Positions 15,635-23,352 of a stretch of DNA of 23,426 nucleotides are shown here, one piece after another (positions within the stretch are counted from its first letter, which is position 1; each line of letters opens with the position of its first letter). The notes beneath the pieces are model-generated. The model had not been told where the DNA came from. It searched no databases and was given only the letters and a program-made list of their open reading frames with translations. Location: NCBI GenBank assembly GCA_934216145.1, contig CAKQBG010000028.1, forward strand, positions 1 to 23,426, given 5' to 3'. The position numbers and the translations under genes are program-made. The DNA comes from an uncultured Anaeroplasma sp. (GTDB lineage: Bacteria; Bacillota_I; Bacilli_A; Acholeplasmatales; Anaeroplasmataceae).

Positions 15635-15663
15635 ATAATATCATAAAAATTTTAAAAATACAA
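15635..15663 (-). promoter_or_regulatory. Candidate promoter of the broken secreted gene and lipoprotein
   Basis: Minus strand: TTGTAT (15663-15658), a 17-nt spacer, TATTAT (15640-15635), followed by GGGAGG. The surrounding DNA is nearly all A/T, so chance matches are likely. The rest of 15619-15788 holds no ORF. Confidence 0.4.
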
Positions 15664-15788
15664 CTGTTTTTGCATTATTGTTTTGTTATTTTATAAAATT
15701 ATTATCTTTTTTTAATAAGAATAAATATTATTTTGAATTTTATTTTGTTATTTGTTTTAAAAATACAATACTTTAAAATAAATATAAA

Positions 15789-15817
15789 ATGCATATCCTA
15801 TAATTTAGAATATGCAT
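15789..15817 (-). terminator. Terminator of the dehydrogenase/membrane protein operon
   Basis: Minus strand: ATGCATATTCTA pairs with TAGGATATGCAT (one T-G pair) around a 5-nt loop, followed by TTTTATATTTATTTT. It begins 14 bp after the stop codon of the membrane-protein gene. Confidence 0.75.
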
Positions 15818-15830
15818 AAGTATAATTATA

Positions 15831-16502
15831 TTATTTTTTAAATAAATTAGTAATATTTTTCTTTAAATTAGCTAATCTATTATTTTCTAAATTAGAAGTA
15901 TCAGTATCAATAGCTTTATTATTTTTATTTCCTAAAAATAAATTTTTAAAGCCATTTTCTTTAATATCATTAATTGTATTATAGCCCTTCTTTATTTCCT
16001 TTAAAACAGTACTATTTTCATAATCCATTTTTAAAGATTCAATAAATAAATCAATATATTTCAGTATAAATCTTGTTATTAAATCAATTGATATTTGAAC
16101 AATTAAAGAAATAATAGAAGCTATAGTAGTTATTTTCTTTATATCAGTAGAATTACCTAAGCTATAGATTTCCACAATAGCCATAATTATTATTGCAAGC
16201 TTTATTATATATTTAATATACTTTACAGTCTTATGAACTCTTGGCTTAATATGCTTTTTTATATATTTATTCTTTTTAAATATAACAAACATATCAAAGA
16301 TAAAATATAAAAGGCTTATAAAAAACAAAATACAATATATAGTAAAATAAGAAATATTATTTAAATTTGAAAATAATAAATAACCACTATAAACTAAAAA
16401 TATAAGCTGTACTAATATTTCTATAATTCTTTGAATTAATGAAATATCTTTTCTTAATTTTAAAAATACTCCATAAGTATTAGTATATGAAATTAATGGC
16501 AT
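15831..16502 (-). CDS. Multi-span membrane protein of unknown function
   Basis: A 223-residue protein with about four to five hydrophobic segments in its first 150 residues (around 27-45, 52-74, 100-120, 128-150), separated by a basic loop KKNKYIKKHIKPRVHKTVKY. A charged C-terminal tail (GYNTINDIKENGFKNLF ... NLKKNITNLFKK) faces the cytoplasm by the positive-inside rule. No family is recognised. The ATG at 16502 is chosen over a GTG at 16511 because GAGTGA is placed before it and the first residues MPLISYT are ordinary. The start lies just after the dehydrogenase stop codon (TGATAA), so the two genes are co-transcribed, but no functional link is evident. Confidence 0.65.
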   Translation of the reverse strand: MPLISYTNTYGVFLKLRKDISLIQRIIEILVQLIFLVYSGYLLFSNLNNISYFTIYCILFFISLLYFIFDMFVIFKKNKYIKKHIKPRVHKTVKYIKYIIKLAIIIMAIVEIYSLGNSTDIKKITTIASIISLIVQISIDLITRFILKYIDLFIESLKMDYENSTVLKEIKKGYNTINDIKENGFKNLFLGNKNNKAIDTDTSNLENNRLANLKKNITNLFKK

Positions 16503-16507
16503 AATTA

Positions 16508-17455
16508 TCACTCATTAAAAACCTTATCTTTTTCTTTTAATGTATCACATGATTTCTTAAATTCATTATATTCCTCATTAGTCAATCTAAGCTCGACAAT
16601 TTCTTTAGCACCACTTCTATTAATAATAGTAGGTACACTAACAAAAACATCACTCATTCCATATTCACCATTTAAATATACTGAAACTGGATAAATTCTA
16701 TTCTCATCAAACATAATTGATTTAACAATTCCTGTAACAGATGAGGCAATACCATATGATGTATTACCCTTTTTAGAGAATATATCCCATCCACCATAGG
16801 AAGTTAGCTTTAAAAAGTTTTGATATGGATCAGCTCCAATTCTATCCTTATTATCTAAAAATACACTTTTTATATCCTTTCCACCAATGGTCGCAGTAGA
16901 CCAAGCAACCATCTCTGTATCACCATGCTCACCAATTATAAAGGCATTAATACTTCTAGGATCTACATCAATTGTTTTCGCAATATAATAATGTAATCTC
17001 GCTGTATCAAGGGTTGTACCACTTCCGATTACCTTTTCTTTTGGTAATCCTGATAGTTTTCTTACATAATAAGACATAACATCAACAGGATTAGATACTA
17101 CTAAGAAAATTCCATTGAAACCACTAGCCATAACACTAGTAACAATAGATTTAATAATATTAATATTTGATTCTAAGAACTTCATTCTATCTCTAGAATC
17201 TCTTGGCATAGGACTAGAAGCTGAAATTATTACAACATCAGCATCCTTACATTCATTATAATCACCCTGACGAACTAATGTTTTAGTATCCATAAATTCA
17301 ATCGCATGCATCATATCAAGGCTTTCAGCATAAGCCTTATCCTTATTAATATCAATAATAACAATGTCATCACATACACATTGATTTACCATTGAGTAAG
17401 CAATTGATGTACCAACGCTTCCTGCACCTACTATTACTACTTTTCCTCTATTCAT
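16508..17455 (-). CDS. NAD-dependent L-lactate/2-hydroxyacid dehydrogenase
   Basis: A 315-residue member of the lactate/malate dehydrogenase superfamily, interconverting a 2-oxoacid and an L-2-hydroxyacid with NADH in the cytoplasm. Visible are the nucleotide loop GAGSVG (10-15), D35 for NAD selection, SNPVD (121-125), D150 and R153 in TTLDTARL, and catalytic H177 in GEHGDT. The mobile loop reads SSPMPRDSR (80-88): R88 is the conserved catalytic arginine, but the specificity residue (Gln in lactate, Arg in malate dehydrogenases) is P82. Substrate choice is therefore uncertain, perhaps a branched 2-oxoacid as in L-HicDH-type enzymes. AAGGAG precedes the ATG, with TATAAT about 38 nt upstream. 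It is divergent from the arsR operon. Confidence 0.85.
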   Translation of the reverse strand: MNRGKVVIVGAGSVGTSIAYSMVNQCVCDDIVIIDINKDKAYAESLDMMHAIEFMDTKTLVRQGDYNECKDADVVIISASSPMPRDSRDRMKFLESNINIIKSIVTSVMASGFNGIFLVVSNPVDVMSYYVRKLSGLPKEKVIGSGTTLDTARLHYYIAKTIDVDPRSINAFIIGEHGDTEMVAWSTATIGGKDIKSVFLDNKDRIGADPYQNFLKLTSYGGWDIFSKKGNTSYGIASSVTGIVKSIMFDENRIYPVSVYLNGEYGMSDVFVSVPTIINRSGAKEIVELRLTNEEYNEFKKSCDTLKEKDKVFNE

Positions 17456-17609
17456 AATATCTCTCCTTATATTTATATTTTTCCATTATTATACACCAAA
17501 AATAATTATATTGTATAGATATTTATATATCTTTATATTTTCCTAATTCTTGACATTTTTTTAATATAAAATATAATTAGTTTAAGAAAACGAACGAAAG
17601 GAGCTATTT
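17456..17609. promoter_or_regulatory. Divergent promoter region between dehydrogenase and arsR operon
   Basis: Plus strand: consensus TTGACA (17550-17555), 16-nt spacer, TATAAT (17572-17577), then AAAGGAG before the arsR ATG; this is among the strongest promoters in the window. Minus strand: TATAAT at about 17498-17493 upstream of the dehydrogenase, with a poor -35. Between them AGATAT...ATATCT (about 17517-17532) is an imperfect A/T palindrome that could be the ArsR operator and might affect both directions. Confidence 0.65.
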
Positions 17610-17963
17610 ATGGATTCATTGATCTATGAGAAGATGAATAGTATTGCGAGTGGCTTTGAAAATAAAAAAGATATATTTAATATTTTAGGTGATTCTACAA
17701 GAATAAAGATTATTGTTCTTCTTTTAAAGAATAAAAATCAACCATTAAGTGTAGAGGAGATTACAAATGAGGTGCATTTATCAAGACCGGCTGTATCTCA
17801 TCATATAAAGGCTTTAAAGGAATCAGGCATACTTAAGCTTAATAAGAAAGGCGTATTTAATTATTATTCCTTAGATTCAAAATCAAAAATATGGAATGAG
17901 CTTTGTATATTATTTAATAATGTTAAGGATTTAATTTCTTTAACAGAAAGGAATAATAATTAA
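17610..17963 (+). CDS. ArsR/SmtB-family transcriptional regulator
   Basis: A 117-residue winged-helix regulator. NILGDSTRIKIIVLLL (24-39) is the typical ArsR first helix, and LSRPAVSHHIKALKESGIL (58-76) is the recognition helix and start of the wing. The metal-site signature ELCVCDL is absent: the corresponding segment reads SVEEITNEVHL with no cysteines, so it is not a classical metal sensor and may respond to a redox or other signal. It has a consensus promoter and AAAGGAG ribosome site and heads a three-gene operon with a membrane protein and a (p)ppGpp synthetase. Autoregulation is likely from family habit. Confidence 0.85.
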   Translation: MDSLIYEKMNSIASGFENKKDIFNILGDSTRIKIIVLLLKNKNQPLSVEEITNEVHLSRPAVSHHIKALKESGILKLNKKGVFNYYSLDSKSKIWNELCILFNNVKDLISLTERNNN

Positions 17964-17965
17964 TT

Positions 17966-18544
17966 ATGAGGCTTCTAAAGGCAAGAGAATTTCTTAAAAA
18001 TACTATTAAAGCATTTATATTTTCAAGCTATATTTTATCAATATTATTAATAATATTAGGTATTATCCTTATTACCCTAAGAAGTCATATTATTAATAAT
18101 ATTACCTATATAGCTATAGCTTTATTTATTAATTTAGCTTTATTTAGTCTTATTCTATTTATGGGCTATTTTAAATATAAAAATAAAATATTCCTAATTA
18201 TTTTCATATTCAATCTATTATTAATAATACTATCTACTATTTTTATTATAATTCATCCTAATAATGTTTTAGATTTAGTAGCTATATTTATGGGAATTAG
18301 TGCGATACTAAATTTCTTAGAAATTATATCTCTTTTATTTTTTGAAAGAAAAATTATAAAAAAATCCGAAAAAATAATTAATTTTATTACAGCTCTTATT
18401 GAAATATATTTTGCGATATCATTATTTACCAATTTAGGAGCTAGTGTAGAAACACATTTAATTATATTTGGAATAGTATATATTATTAAAGGTATATTAT
18501 CTATTTTAAAGCTTATTTATACTAATAAAAGAATCGAGGAATAA
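17966..18544 (+). CDS. DUF308/HdeD-like membrane protein
   Basis: A 192-residue, very hydrophobic protein with about six membrane segments in pairs (around 17-38, 43-66, 72-95, 100-122, 134-153, 160-182). The repeated helix-pair layout, total length and the pattern LDLVAIFMGISAILNFLEII resemble the DUF308 family that includes acid-resistance protein HdeD; the match is weak at the level of individual residues. It starts 2 bp after the arsR stop codon and ends 1 bp before the alarmone synthetase, so all three are expressed together. A role in envelope stress is possible but unproven. Confidence 0.6.
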   Translation: MRLLKAREFLKNTIKAFIFSSYILSILLIILGIILITLRSHIINNITYIAIALFINLALFSLILFMGYFKYKNKIFLIIFIFNLLLIILSTIFIIIHPNNVLDLVAIFMGISAILNFLEIISLLFFERKIIKKSEKIINFITALIEIYFAISLFTNLGASVETHLIIFGIVYIIKGILSILKLIYTNKRIEE

Positions 18545-18545
18545 C

Positions 18546-19238
18546 ATGGAAAATATTGAAAAAACTTTTACAGATATACAAAAACTAGCAAGTGAAAATA
18601 TTGACCCAGAATTAAAATTAAAGATTATGAGAGAACTAGCTAAACCGTATTCTGCGCTATTAACCTACTATGAATGTGCAATTAAGGAAGTTGTTACAAA
18701 GCTTGAAATATTAAATAAGGAATATTCAATCACTAATAAGGAACAAAATCCTATTGATTCTATTAAATCTAGAGTTAAATCTATAGATTCAATTATTGAA
18801 AAGGCTTATCGTAAGCATATTCCTTTTACAATTGAATCATTATCAGAAAATATTAGAGATATTGCAGGAGTAAGAGTAATTTGTAACTTCCCTGAAGATG
18901 TCTATAAAATTAGAAATGGTTTATTAATTCAAGATGATATTGAATTAGTTGAGGAAAAGGATTATATTAAAAAACCAAAGGATAATGGCTATAGATCTCT
19001 TCATTTAATTGTAAAAACTCCTATTTTTTTATCAAGTGGTAAAAAAATGATGACAGTAGAAATACAAATTAGAACAATAGCTGAAAACTTTTGGGCATCA
19101 TTAGAACATCAATTACGCTATAAGAAAAACATTGATGAAAAGACTTCTATTTCTCTTGAGCTTAAGCTTCTAGCATTAGAATCAGCTAGACTTGATAAGA
19201 GAATGGAGGATTTAAAGAATAAAATCTATAAAAAATAA
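18546..19238 (+). CDS. relQ: Small alarmone synthetase, RelQ/SasB-type GTP pyrophosphokinase
   Basis: A 230-residue cytoplasmic enzyme that transfers pyrophosphate from ATP to GTP/GDP to make (p)ppGpp. It has the synthetase domain without the hydrolase, TGS or ACT domains of long Rel proteins, and is close to the ~210-residue RelQ length. Motifs: RVKSIDSIIEK (76-86), DIAGVRVIC (105-113), KDYIKKPKDNGYRSLH (138-153) containing the GTP-stacking tyrosine, and VEIQIRTIAENFWASLEH (171-188) with the catalytic glutamate. All key residues look intact. A C-terminal helix rich in Leu/Lys fits tetramerisation as in RelQ. GAGGAA before the ATG overlaps the end of the upstream gene. Transcription under an ArsR repressor would make its level, and so (p)ppGpp, depend on an external signal. 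Confidence 0.92.
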   Translation: MENIEKTFTDIQKLASENIDPELKLKIMRELAKPYSALLTYYECAIKEVVTKLEILNKEYSITNKEQNPIDSIKSRVKSIDSIIEKAYRKHIPFTIESLSENIRDIAGVRVICNFPEDVYKIRNGLLIQDDIELVEEKDYIKKPKDNGYRSLHLIVKTPIFLSSGKKMMTVEIQIRTIAENFWASLEHQLRYKKNIDEKTSISLELKLLALESARLDKRMEDLKNKIYKK

Positions 19239-19266
19239 GAATATTGAAATTAATCATTATTCTTAT
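19235..19266. terminator. Shared hairpin between convergent relQ and NUDIX genes
   Basis: ATAAGAATA (19235-19243) and TATTCTTAT (19258-19266) are perfect complements with a 14-nt spacer. The arms include the stop region of both convergent genes, which end only 11 bp apart. Flanking A and T runs are short (AAAAA before, CTTTAT after), so termination may be inefficient and the two transcripts may overlap. Confidence 0.5.
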
Positions 19267-19696
19267 CTTTATAAATATTTAATACCTCATTAATTGAAAA
19301 CCATTTTATTTCACTTATCATAGAGTCTCCATATGATACGTGATGTATTTTGGTTTTTATTTTTATTTTACATAAGAAATAATTATTTTCATTTTTCCTC
19401 TTTATTAGATTATATTCATCATGAACAATTCCAAGATATTCCATTATTTCACATTTATATCCTATTTCTTCATCTAGCTCTCTAATTATTGCTTCTTCAA
19501 GGCTTTCCCCATTTTCTACTCCACCACCAGATGTTTCATAATAATCTCTATGTCCAAAAATATCATCACCTTGAATATGTAATAATGCGAGCTTATTTTC
19601 TTCATTTAAAACAAATGCTCTAGCGATAATTCTTGTATTATCATAACCTTCATTTGTATATTCATTATCATTTAAATATAATTCTATTTTTTCAAT
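19250..19696 (-). CDS. NUDIX hydrolase with apparent ATT start codon
   Basis: An uninterrupted frame encodes 148 residues. The NUDIX box is complete (G, x5, E, x7, RELDEEIG): GGGVENGE, then SLEEAIIRELDEEIG at about 73-87. It is preceded by RIIARAFVLNEENKLALLHI and followed by strands ending at IKWFSINEVLNIY, the normal NUDIX layout. Such enzymes hydrolyse nucleoside diphosphates linked to another group; this member's substrate is unknown. No ATG, GTG or TTG occurs in frame before the NUDIX box; the first is an ATG at 19444, inside the fold. An AAGGAG site (19707-19702) lies exactly 5 nt before ATT (19696-19694), so ATT is either a rare initiation codon or a mutated ATG. It follows lysR directly, the Shine-Dalgarno overlapping the lysR stop codon. 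Confidence 0.75.
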   Translation of the reverse strand: MEKIELYLNDNEYTNEGYDNTRIIARAFVLNEENKLALLHIQGDDIFGHRDYYETSGGGVENGESLEEAIIRELDEEIGYKCEIMEYLGIVHDEYNLIKRKNENNYFLCKIKIKTKIHHVSYGDSMISEIKWFSINEVLNIYKDKNND

Positions 19697-19705
19697 AAAT
19701 ACTCC

Positions 19706-20533
19706 TTATAATGTAATTATTCTTTTTCTTTTAAAGCATTCTATTAAATAGTTATAAAAGGTTATTACTATTTCCTCATTACCTATTCCATAAGGAATTC
19801 TTTTGACATCTATATAACGTTCTACTTCTATTTCAGGTAAATCAATTAAATAAAGATCTTTTCTTAATTCACCTGAAGTAAATTCAGGAATAAAGCCTAT
19901 TCCATTATTGCTTAATATTAGATCATGAATAGAATTTAAATTCTCACATTCAAAGCTAATATTAGGATTTATATTTAATTTTGTTAATAGACTATCAATA
20001 TTACTTCTTAATTCCTTATTAGAAGTAAAGGTTACTAAGGGAATATTTTCTAAATCAGAAATAGATTTTATTTTATCCTTATAATATTCGCCTGATACTA
20101 AATAAATCTTTTCCTTATAGCCATTATTACTAGTTTTAATAATAATATCAGCTCCATCATTATCATTTTGTAATAATGAAAAGGTAACCTCATTATGTTT
20201 ATTTTTAAATTCAAGCATAGCTTTTGTTACAAAAATTGATGCAACCTTAGCACATATTTTTATATGCTTATTATTTTTTAGTTTTTCTATTTGATTACCT
20301 ATATCTAAAATAGATATTAAAGGATTTTCAATTTGAGATAAAAGCCATTTTCCCCATTCAGTTAGCTTTATATTTCTACCAATATGATCAAATAGTGTTA
20401 CACCAAGTTCCTCTTCAAGCTTATGAATAGACTTGGTTAATGCTGGTTGAGCTATATTTATTTCTTTTGCCGCATTTGATATATGTTCAAGCTTAGCTAC
20501 CCTATAGAAATAGTATAATTGAGTTAATTCCAT
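19706..20533 (-). CDS. LysR-family transcriptional regulator
   Basis: A 275-residue regulator. The N-terminal winged helix-turn-helix is typical: YFYRVAKLEHISNAAKEINI, AQPALTKSIHKLEEELGVTL and FDHIGRNIKLTEWG (about 8-60). The effector domain (about 88-265) is somewhat short, with ADIIIKTS and NNGIGFIPE matching usual strands of the type 2 periplasmic-binding fold. GAAAGGAT precedes the ATG. It is divergent from the MATE exporter, across a 96-bp gap holding a palindrome, and so probably controls that exporter as well as itself. It is co-transcribed with the NUDIX gene. Confidence 0.9.
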   Translation of the reverse strand: MELTQLYYFYRVAKLEHISNAAKEINIAQPALTKSIHKLEEELGVTLFDHIGRNIKLTEWGKWLLSQIENPLISILDIGNQIEKLKNNKHIKICAKVASIFVTKAMLEFKNKHNEVTFSLLQNDNDGADIIIKTSNNGYKEKIYLVSGEYYKDKIKSISDLENIPLVTFTSNKELRSNIDSLLTKLNINPNISFECENLNSIHDLILSNNGIGFIPEFTSGELRKDLYLIDLPEIEVERYIDVKRIPYGIGNEEIVITFYNYLIECFKRKRIITL

Positions 20534-20554
20534 AATCTATATCCTTTCGTTATC

Positions 20555-20577
20555 AAATATATAAATATTATATATTT
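20555..20577. promoter_or_regulatory. A/T palindrome in the lysR-MATE divergent region
   Basis: AAATATATAA and TTATATATTT are perfect 10-bp arms around ATA. LysR proteins bind interrupted A/T dyads of the T-N11-A type in such divergent regions, so this is the best operator candidate. The sequence is very A/T-rich, so a chance palindrome cannot be excluded. A TATATT/TATTAT pair near 20599-20607 may be the MATE -10 box. Confidence 0.45.
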
Positions 20578-20629
20578 TTAATTATATAATTTCAATGGTA
20601 TATTATCATATTGGAAATGAGGTTATGAT

Positions 20630-21970
20630 ATGGAAAGAGATTTAACAGTAGGTAAGCCTAGTAAGGTTCTTTGGACATTTTGCTTACCATTATTTGGAAG
20701 TATTATTTTCCAGCAGCTATATAATTTAGCTGATAGTATTGTTGCGGGAAAATTCATTAGTAGTAATGCCCTAGCAGCAGTGAGTAATGGTTATGAAATT
20801 ACCTTAATATTTTTAGCATTTGCCTTTGGCTGTAATATTGGATGTTCAGTAATTACATCTAGATTATATGGTGAAAAAAGAAATAATGATGTTAAAACAG
20901 CTATTTATACAGCTTTAATATCAACAGTAATTATATGTGCTATTTTAACTGTATTAGGTTTATTTTTAACAAGACCATTATTAAAATTAATTAATACTCC
21001 TGATGATATTATGGATGATTCTTCATTATACCTTGATATTTATATTTATGGATTATTATTTGTATTCATCTATAATGTTTCAACTGGTATATTTTCTGCC
21101 TTAGGTGATTCTAAAACACCATTTATATTTCTAGCTATATCATCAGTAGCAAATATTGGTGTTGATATTCTATTTGTTACAGTATTTAATATGGGAATTG
21201 CTGGTGTAGCTTGGGCTACCTTTATTTGTCAGGCTATAAGTGCTGTATTAGCATTTATTATTGTTTATAGTAGAATTAAAAAGCTTCCTGTTTTAGAGAA
21301 TGATAAAAGAAAAATATTCTCTTTTAAGTTGTTAAAGGATATGGCAATTATAGCTATACCTTCTACTCTTCAACAAAGCTTTATTTCAATAGGTAATATA
21401 TTTATTCAATCTGTAATAAATGGATTTGGTTCTGATGCGATAGCTGGATATGGTGCTGCAGTAAAGCTAAACAATTTAATGATTACCTCTTTAACTACAG
21501 TTGGAAATGGTATTTCTAATTACACAGCTCAAAATTTAGGTGCTGGAAAAATCAAAAGAATTCATGAAGGATTTGTTGCCGGAATTAAAATGGTTATCAT
21601 ATTGTGTATTCCTTTTATTATTCTATATTTAACAATTGGTAGATACCTTCTTTACATATTTATGGATTCATCTAGTGAAAGTGCAATAAATACTGGAATA
21701 ATGTTTTTAAGAATTGTAAGTCCCTTCTATATCGTTGTCGCAACAAAGCTTGTTGCTGATGGAGTATTAAGAGGTTCATCTAGAATGGGTTATTTTATGA
21801 TAGCTACATTCACTGATTTAATTTTAAGAGTTATTCTTGCCTTCTTATTATCTAAGAGCTTAGGTACAAATGGCATTTGGTTCTCTTGGCCAATTGGTTG
21901 GACAGTAGCTACTATATTATCAGTCACATTCTATTTTATAATTATGAAGAAAAACAAGAAATCAATATAA
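20630..21970 (+). CDS. MATE-family efflux transporter
   Basis: A 446-residue inner-membrane antiporter expected to export drugs or other organic cations in exchange for Na+ or H+. About twelve hydrophobic helices form two similar halves. The start MERDLTVGKPSKVLWTFCLP and the first helix PLFGSIIFQQLYNLADSIVAGKFI are typical of the DinF/NorM-like branch found in Firmicutes, as are GDSKTPFIF and GNGISNYTAQNLGAGK in the second half. The ribosome site is GAGG, 8 nt before the ATG. It is divergent from a LysR gene, its likely regulator, and is followed by a strong terminator, so it is monocistronic. Confidence 0.93.
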   Translation: MERDLTVGKPSKVLWTFCLPLFGSIIFQQLYNLADSIVAGKFISSNALAAVSNGYEITLIFLAFAFGCNIGCSVITSRLYGEKRNNDVKTAIYTALISTVIICAILTVLGLFLTRPLLKLINTPDDIMDDSSLYLDIYIYGLLFVFIYNVSTGIFSALGDSKTPFIFLAISSVANIGVDILFVTVFNMGIAGVAWATFICQAISAVLAFIIVYSRIKKLPVLENDKRKIFSFKLLKDMAIIAIPSTLQQSFISIGNIFIQSVINGFGSDAIAGYGAAVKLNNLMITSLTTVGNGISNYTAQNLGAGKIKRIHEGFVAGIKMVIILCIPFIILYLTIGRYLLYIFMDSSSESAINTGIMFLRIVSPFYIVVATKLVADGVLRGSSRMGYFMIATFTDLILRVILAFLLSKSLGTNGIWFSWPIGWTVATILSVTFYFIIMKKNKKSI

Positions 21971-21975
21971 ATAAT

Positions 21976-21999
21976 GTGTGTCTTAGGGCACACTTTTTT
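21976..21999 (+). terminator. Terminator of the MATE gene
   Basis: GTGTGTC pairs with GGCACAC (one T-G pair) around TTAG, followed by six T residues; it begins 5 bp after the stop codon. Confidence 0.85.
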
Positions 22000-22017
22000 A
22001 TTAAATTAAAAAATATG

Positions 22018-22046
22018 TTTTAAATAGTAAGTCTTTGTGATAAAAT
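22018..22046 (+). promoter_or_regulatory. Candidate promoter of the YnbB-like gene
   Basis: TAAAAT (22041-22046) preceded by TGA forms an extended -10 element; the -35 position (TTTTAA, 22018-22023) is poor. GGTGAT lies before the ATG at 22065. The preceding MATE terminator means a promoter must lie in this short gap. Confidence 0.4.
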
Positions 22047-22064
22047 GGAAACCGGTGATTTTAA

Positions 22065-23327
22065 ATGATATTAGATGAAGTAAAACAAGAGGTTATAGAA
22101 TTAAGTAACCAAGCTGAAAAAGATTTAAAAGATATTTTTAAAGAAATAGATGATATTTGTCTTTATAATTCCAATAGAATTCTTTCAGCATTTATTGAAA
22201 ATAGAGTTGAATATGCTGATTTCACGGATAGAAATGGATATGGCATTTTTGATTCAGGACGTGAAAAACTTGAAAAGATTTTCGCAAGCATTTTAGGTAC
22301 AGAGGATGCCTTAGTTAGAACGCAAATTATGAGTGGTACTAATGCTTTATATTTAGCCTTTAGTGCATTATTAAAGCATGGAGATACAATGATTTCTCTT
22401 TCTGGTAAGCCTTATGATTCTTTATTAAAGATGGTAGGTATTATTGGAGATTCGACTCAATCATTAATAGCTAATGGTGTTAAATATGAACAAATTGAAT
22501 TAGTTGATAATAAGTTTGACTTAGAAAAAATAAAGGAAAGATTAGCTAAAAATGATATTAAGCTAGTAGAAATTCAAAGATCAAGAGGATATTCCTCTCG
22601 CAAATCTTTAACTATAGCTCAAATTGAAGAGGTTATTAACGTAATCAGAAGTGTTAATAAGGATGTTATCATTATGGTAGATAACTGTTATGGAGAGCTA
22701 GTTGAAAGAAAAGAGCCTGGTCATGTTGGAGCTGATGTTGTTGTAGGGTCATTAATGAAGAATTTAGGTGGCGGTATTGCTTCTTCAGGTGGATATATTG
22801 GTGGTAGAACTAAATATATTGAAATGATTGCTGACAGATTAACTTCTCCTGGTGTTGGTAAAGAATTAGGTGCTAATTTCAATCAAAATAGTAATTTCTT
22901 TAAGGGAGTATTTATGGCTCCTAATGCTGTAAAGAGTGCTCTTAAAACTCAAATATTTGCATCATATATGCTTGAGCATACAGGATTTAAGGATATATCT
23001 CCTAGATATAATGAATATAGAACAGATATTATTCAAATTATAGAGCTTAAAACTAAGCCAAATCTTGTAGCATTTGCTAGAAGTATTCAAGCTTCTTCTC
23101 CTGTTGATTCAGGAGTATATATTATGCCAGCTCCTATGCCAGGATATCCTTGTGATGTTATTATGGCTGCAGGTTGCTTCACAGAGGGTAGTACAATTGA
23201 ATTAAGTGCTGATGCTCCATGTGTAGAGCCATATACACTTTATATGCAAGGTGGCTTAACATACGAATATGGTAAGCTAAGTATTATGAAGGCCTTATCT
23301 AAAGTATTAGAAGAAAAAAATAAATAA
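22065..23327 (+). CDS. ynbB: YnbB-like PLP-dependent enzyme (methionine gamma-lyase/aluminum resistance family)
   Basis: A 420-residue fold-type I PLP enzyme of the family named 'methionine gamma-lyase family' or 'aluminum resistance protein', related to Cys/Met metabolism enzymes. TQIMSGTNALYLAF (86-99) binds the cofactor phosphate, D206 in MVDNCYGE pairs with the pyridine nitrogen, and K232 in GSLMKNLGGGI is the expected Schiff-base lysine. NGYGIFDSGREKLE near residue 60 and PGVGKELGANF are characteristic of this group. Length matches the family (~415). The true substrate of this family has not been established to my knowledge, and the older aluminium-resistance label is weak. It is transcribed alone, and the next DNA looks like an insertion-sequence end. 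Confidence 0.88.
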   Translation: MILDEVKQEVIELSNQAEKDLKDIFKEIDDICLYNSNRILSAFIENRVEYADFTDRNGYGIFDSGREKLEKIFASILGTEDALVRTQIMSGTNALYLAFSALLKHGDTMISLSGKPYDSLLKMVGIIGDSTQSLIANGVKYEQIELVDNKFDLEKIKERLAKNDIKLVEIQRSRGYSSRKSLTIAQIEEVINVIRSVNKDVIIMVDNCYGELVERKEPGHVGADVVVGSLMKNLGGGIASSGGYIGGRTKYIEMIADRLTSPGVGKELGANFNQNSNFFKGVFMAPNAVKSALKTQIFASYMLEHTGFKDISPRYNEYRTDIIQIIELKTKPNLVAFARSIQASSPVDSGVYIMPAPMPGYPCDVIMAAGCFTEGSTIELSADAPCVEPYTLYMQGGLTYEYGKLSIMKALSKVLEEKNK

Positions 23328-23352
23328 AAAAAAATAAAAGCTTATATTCTTT

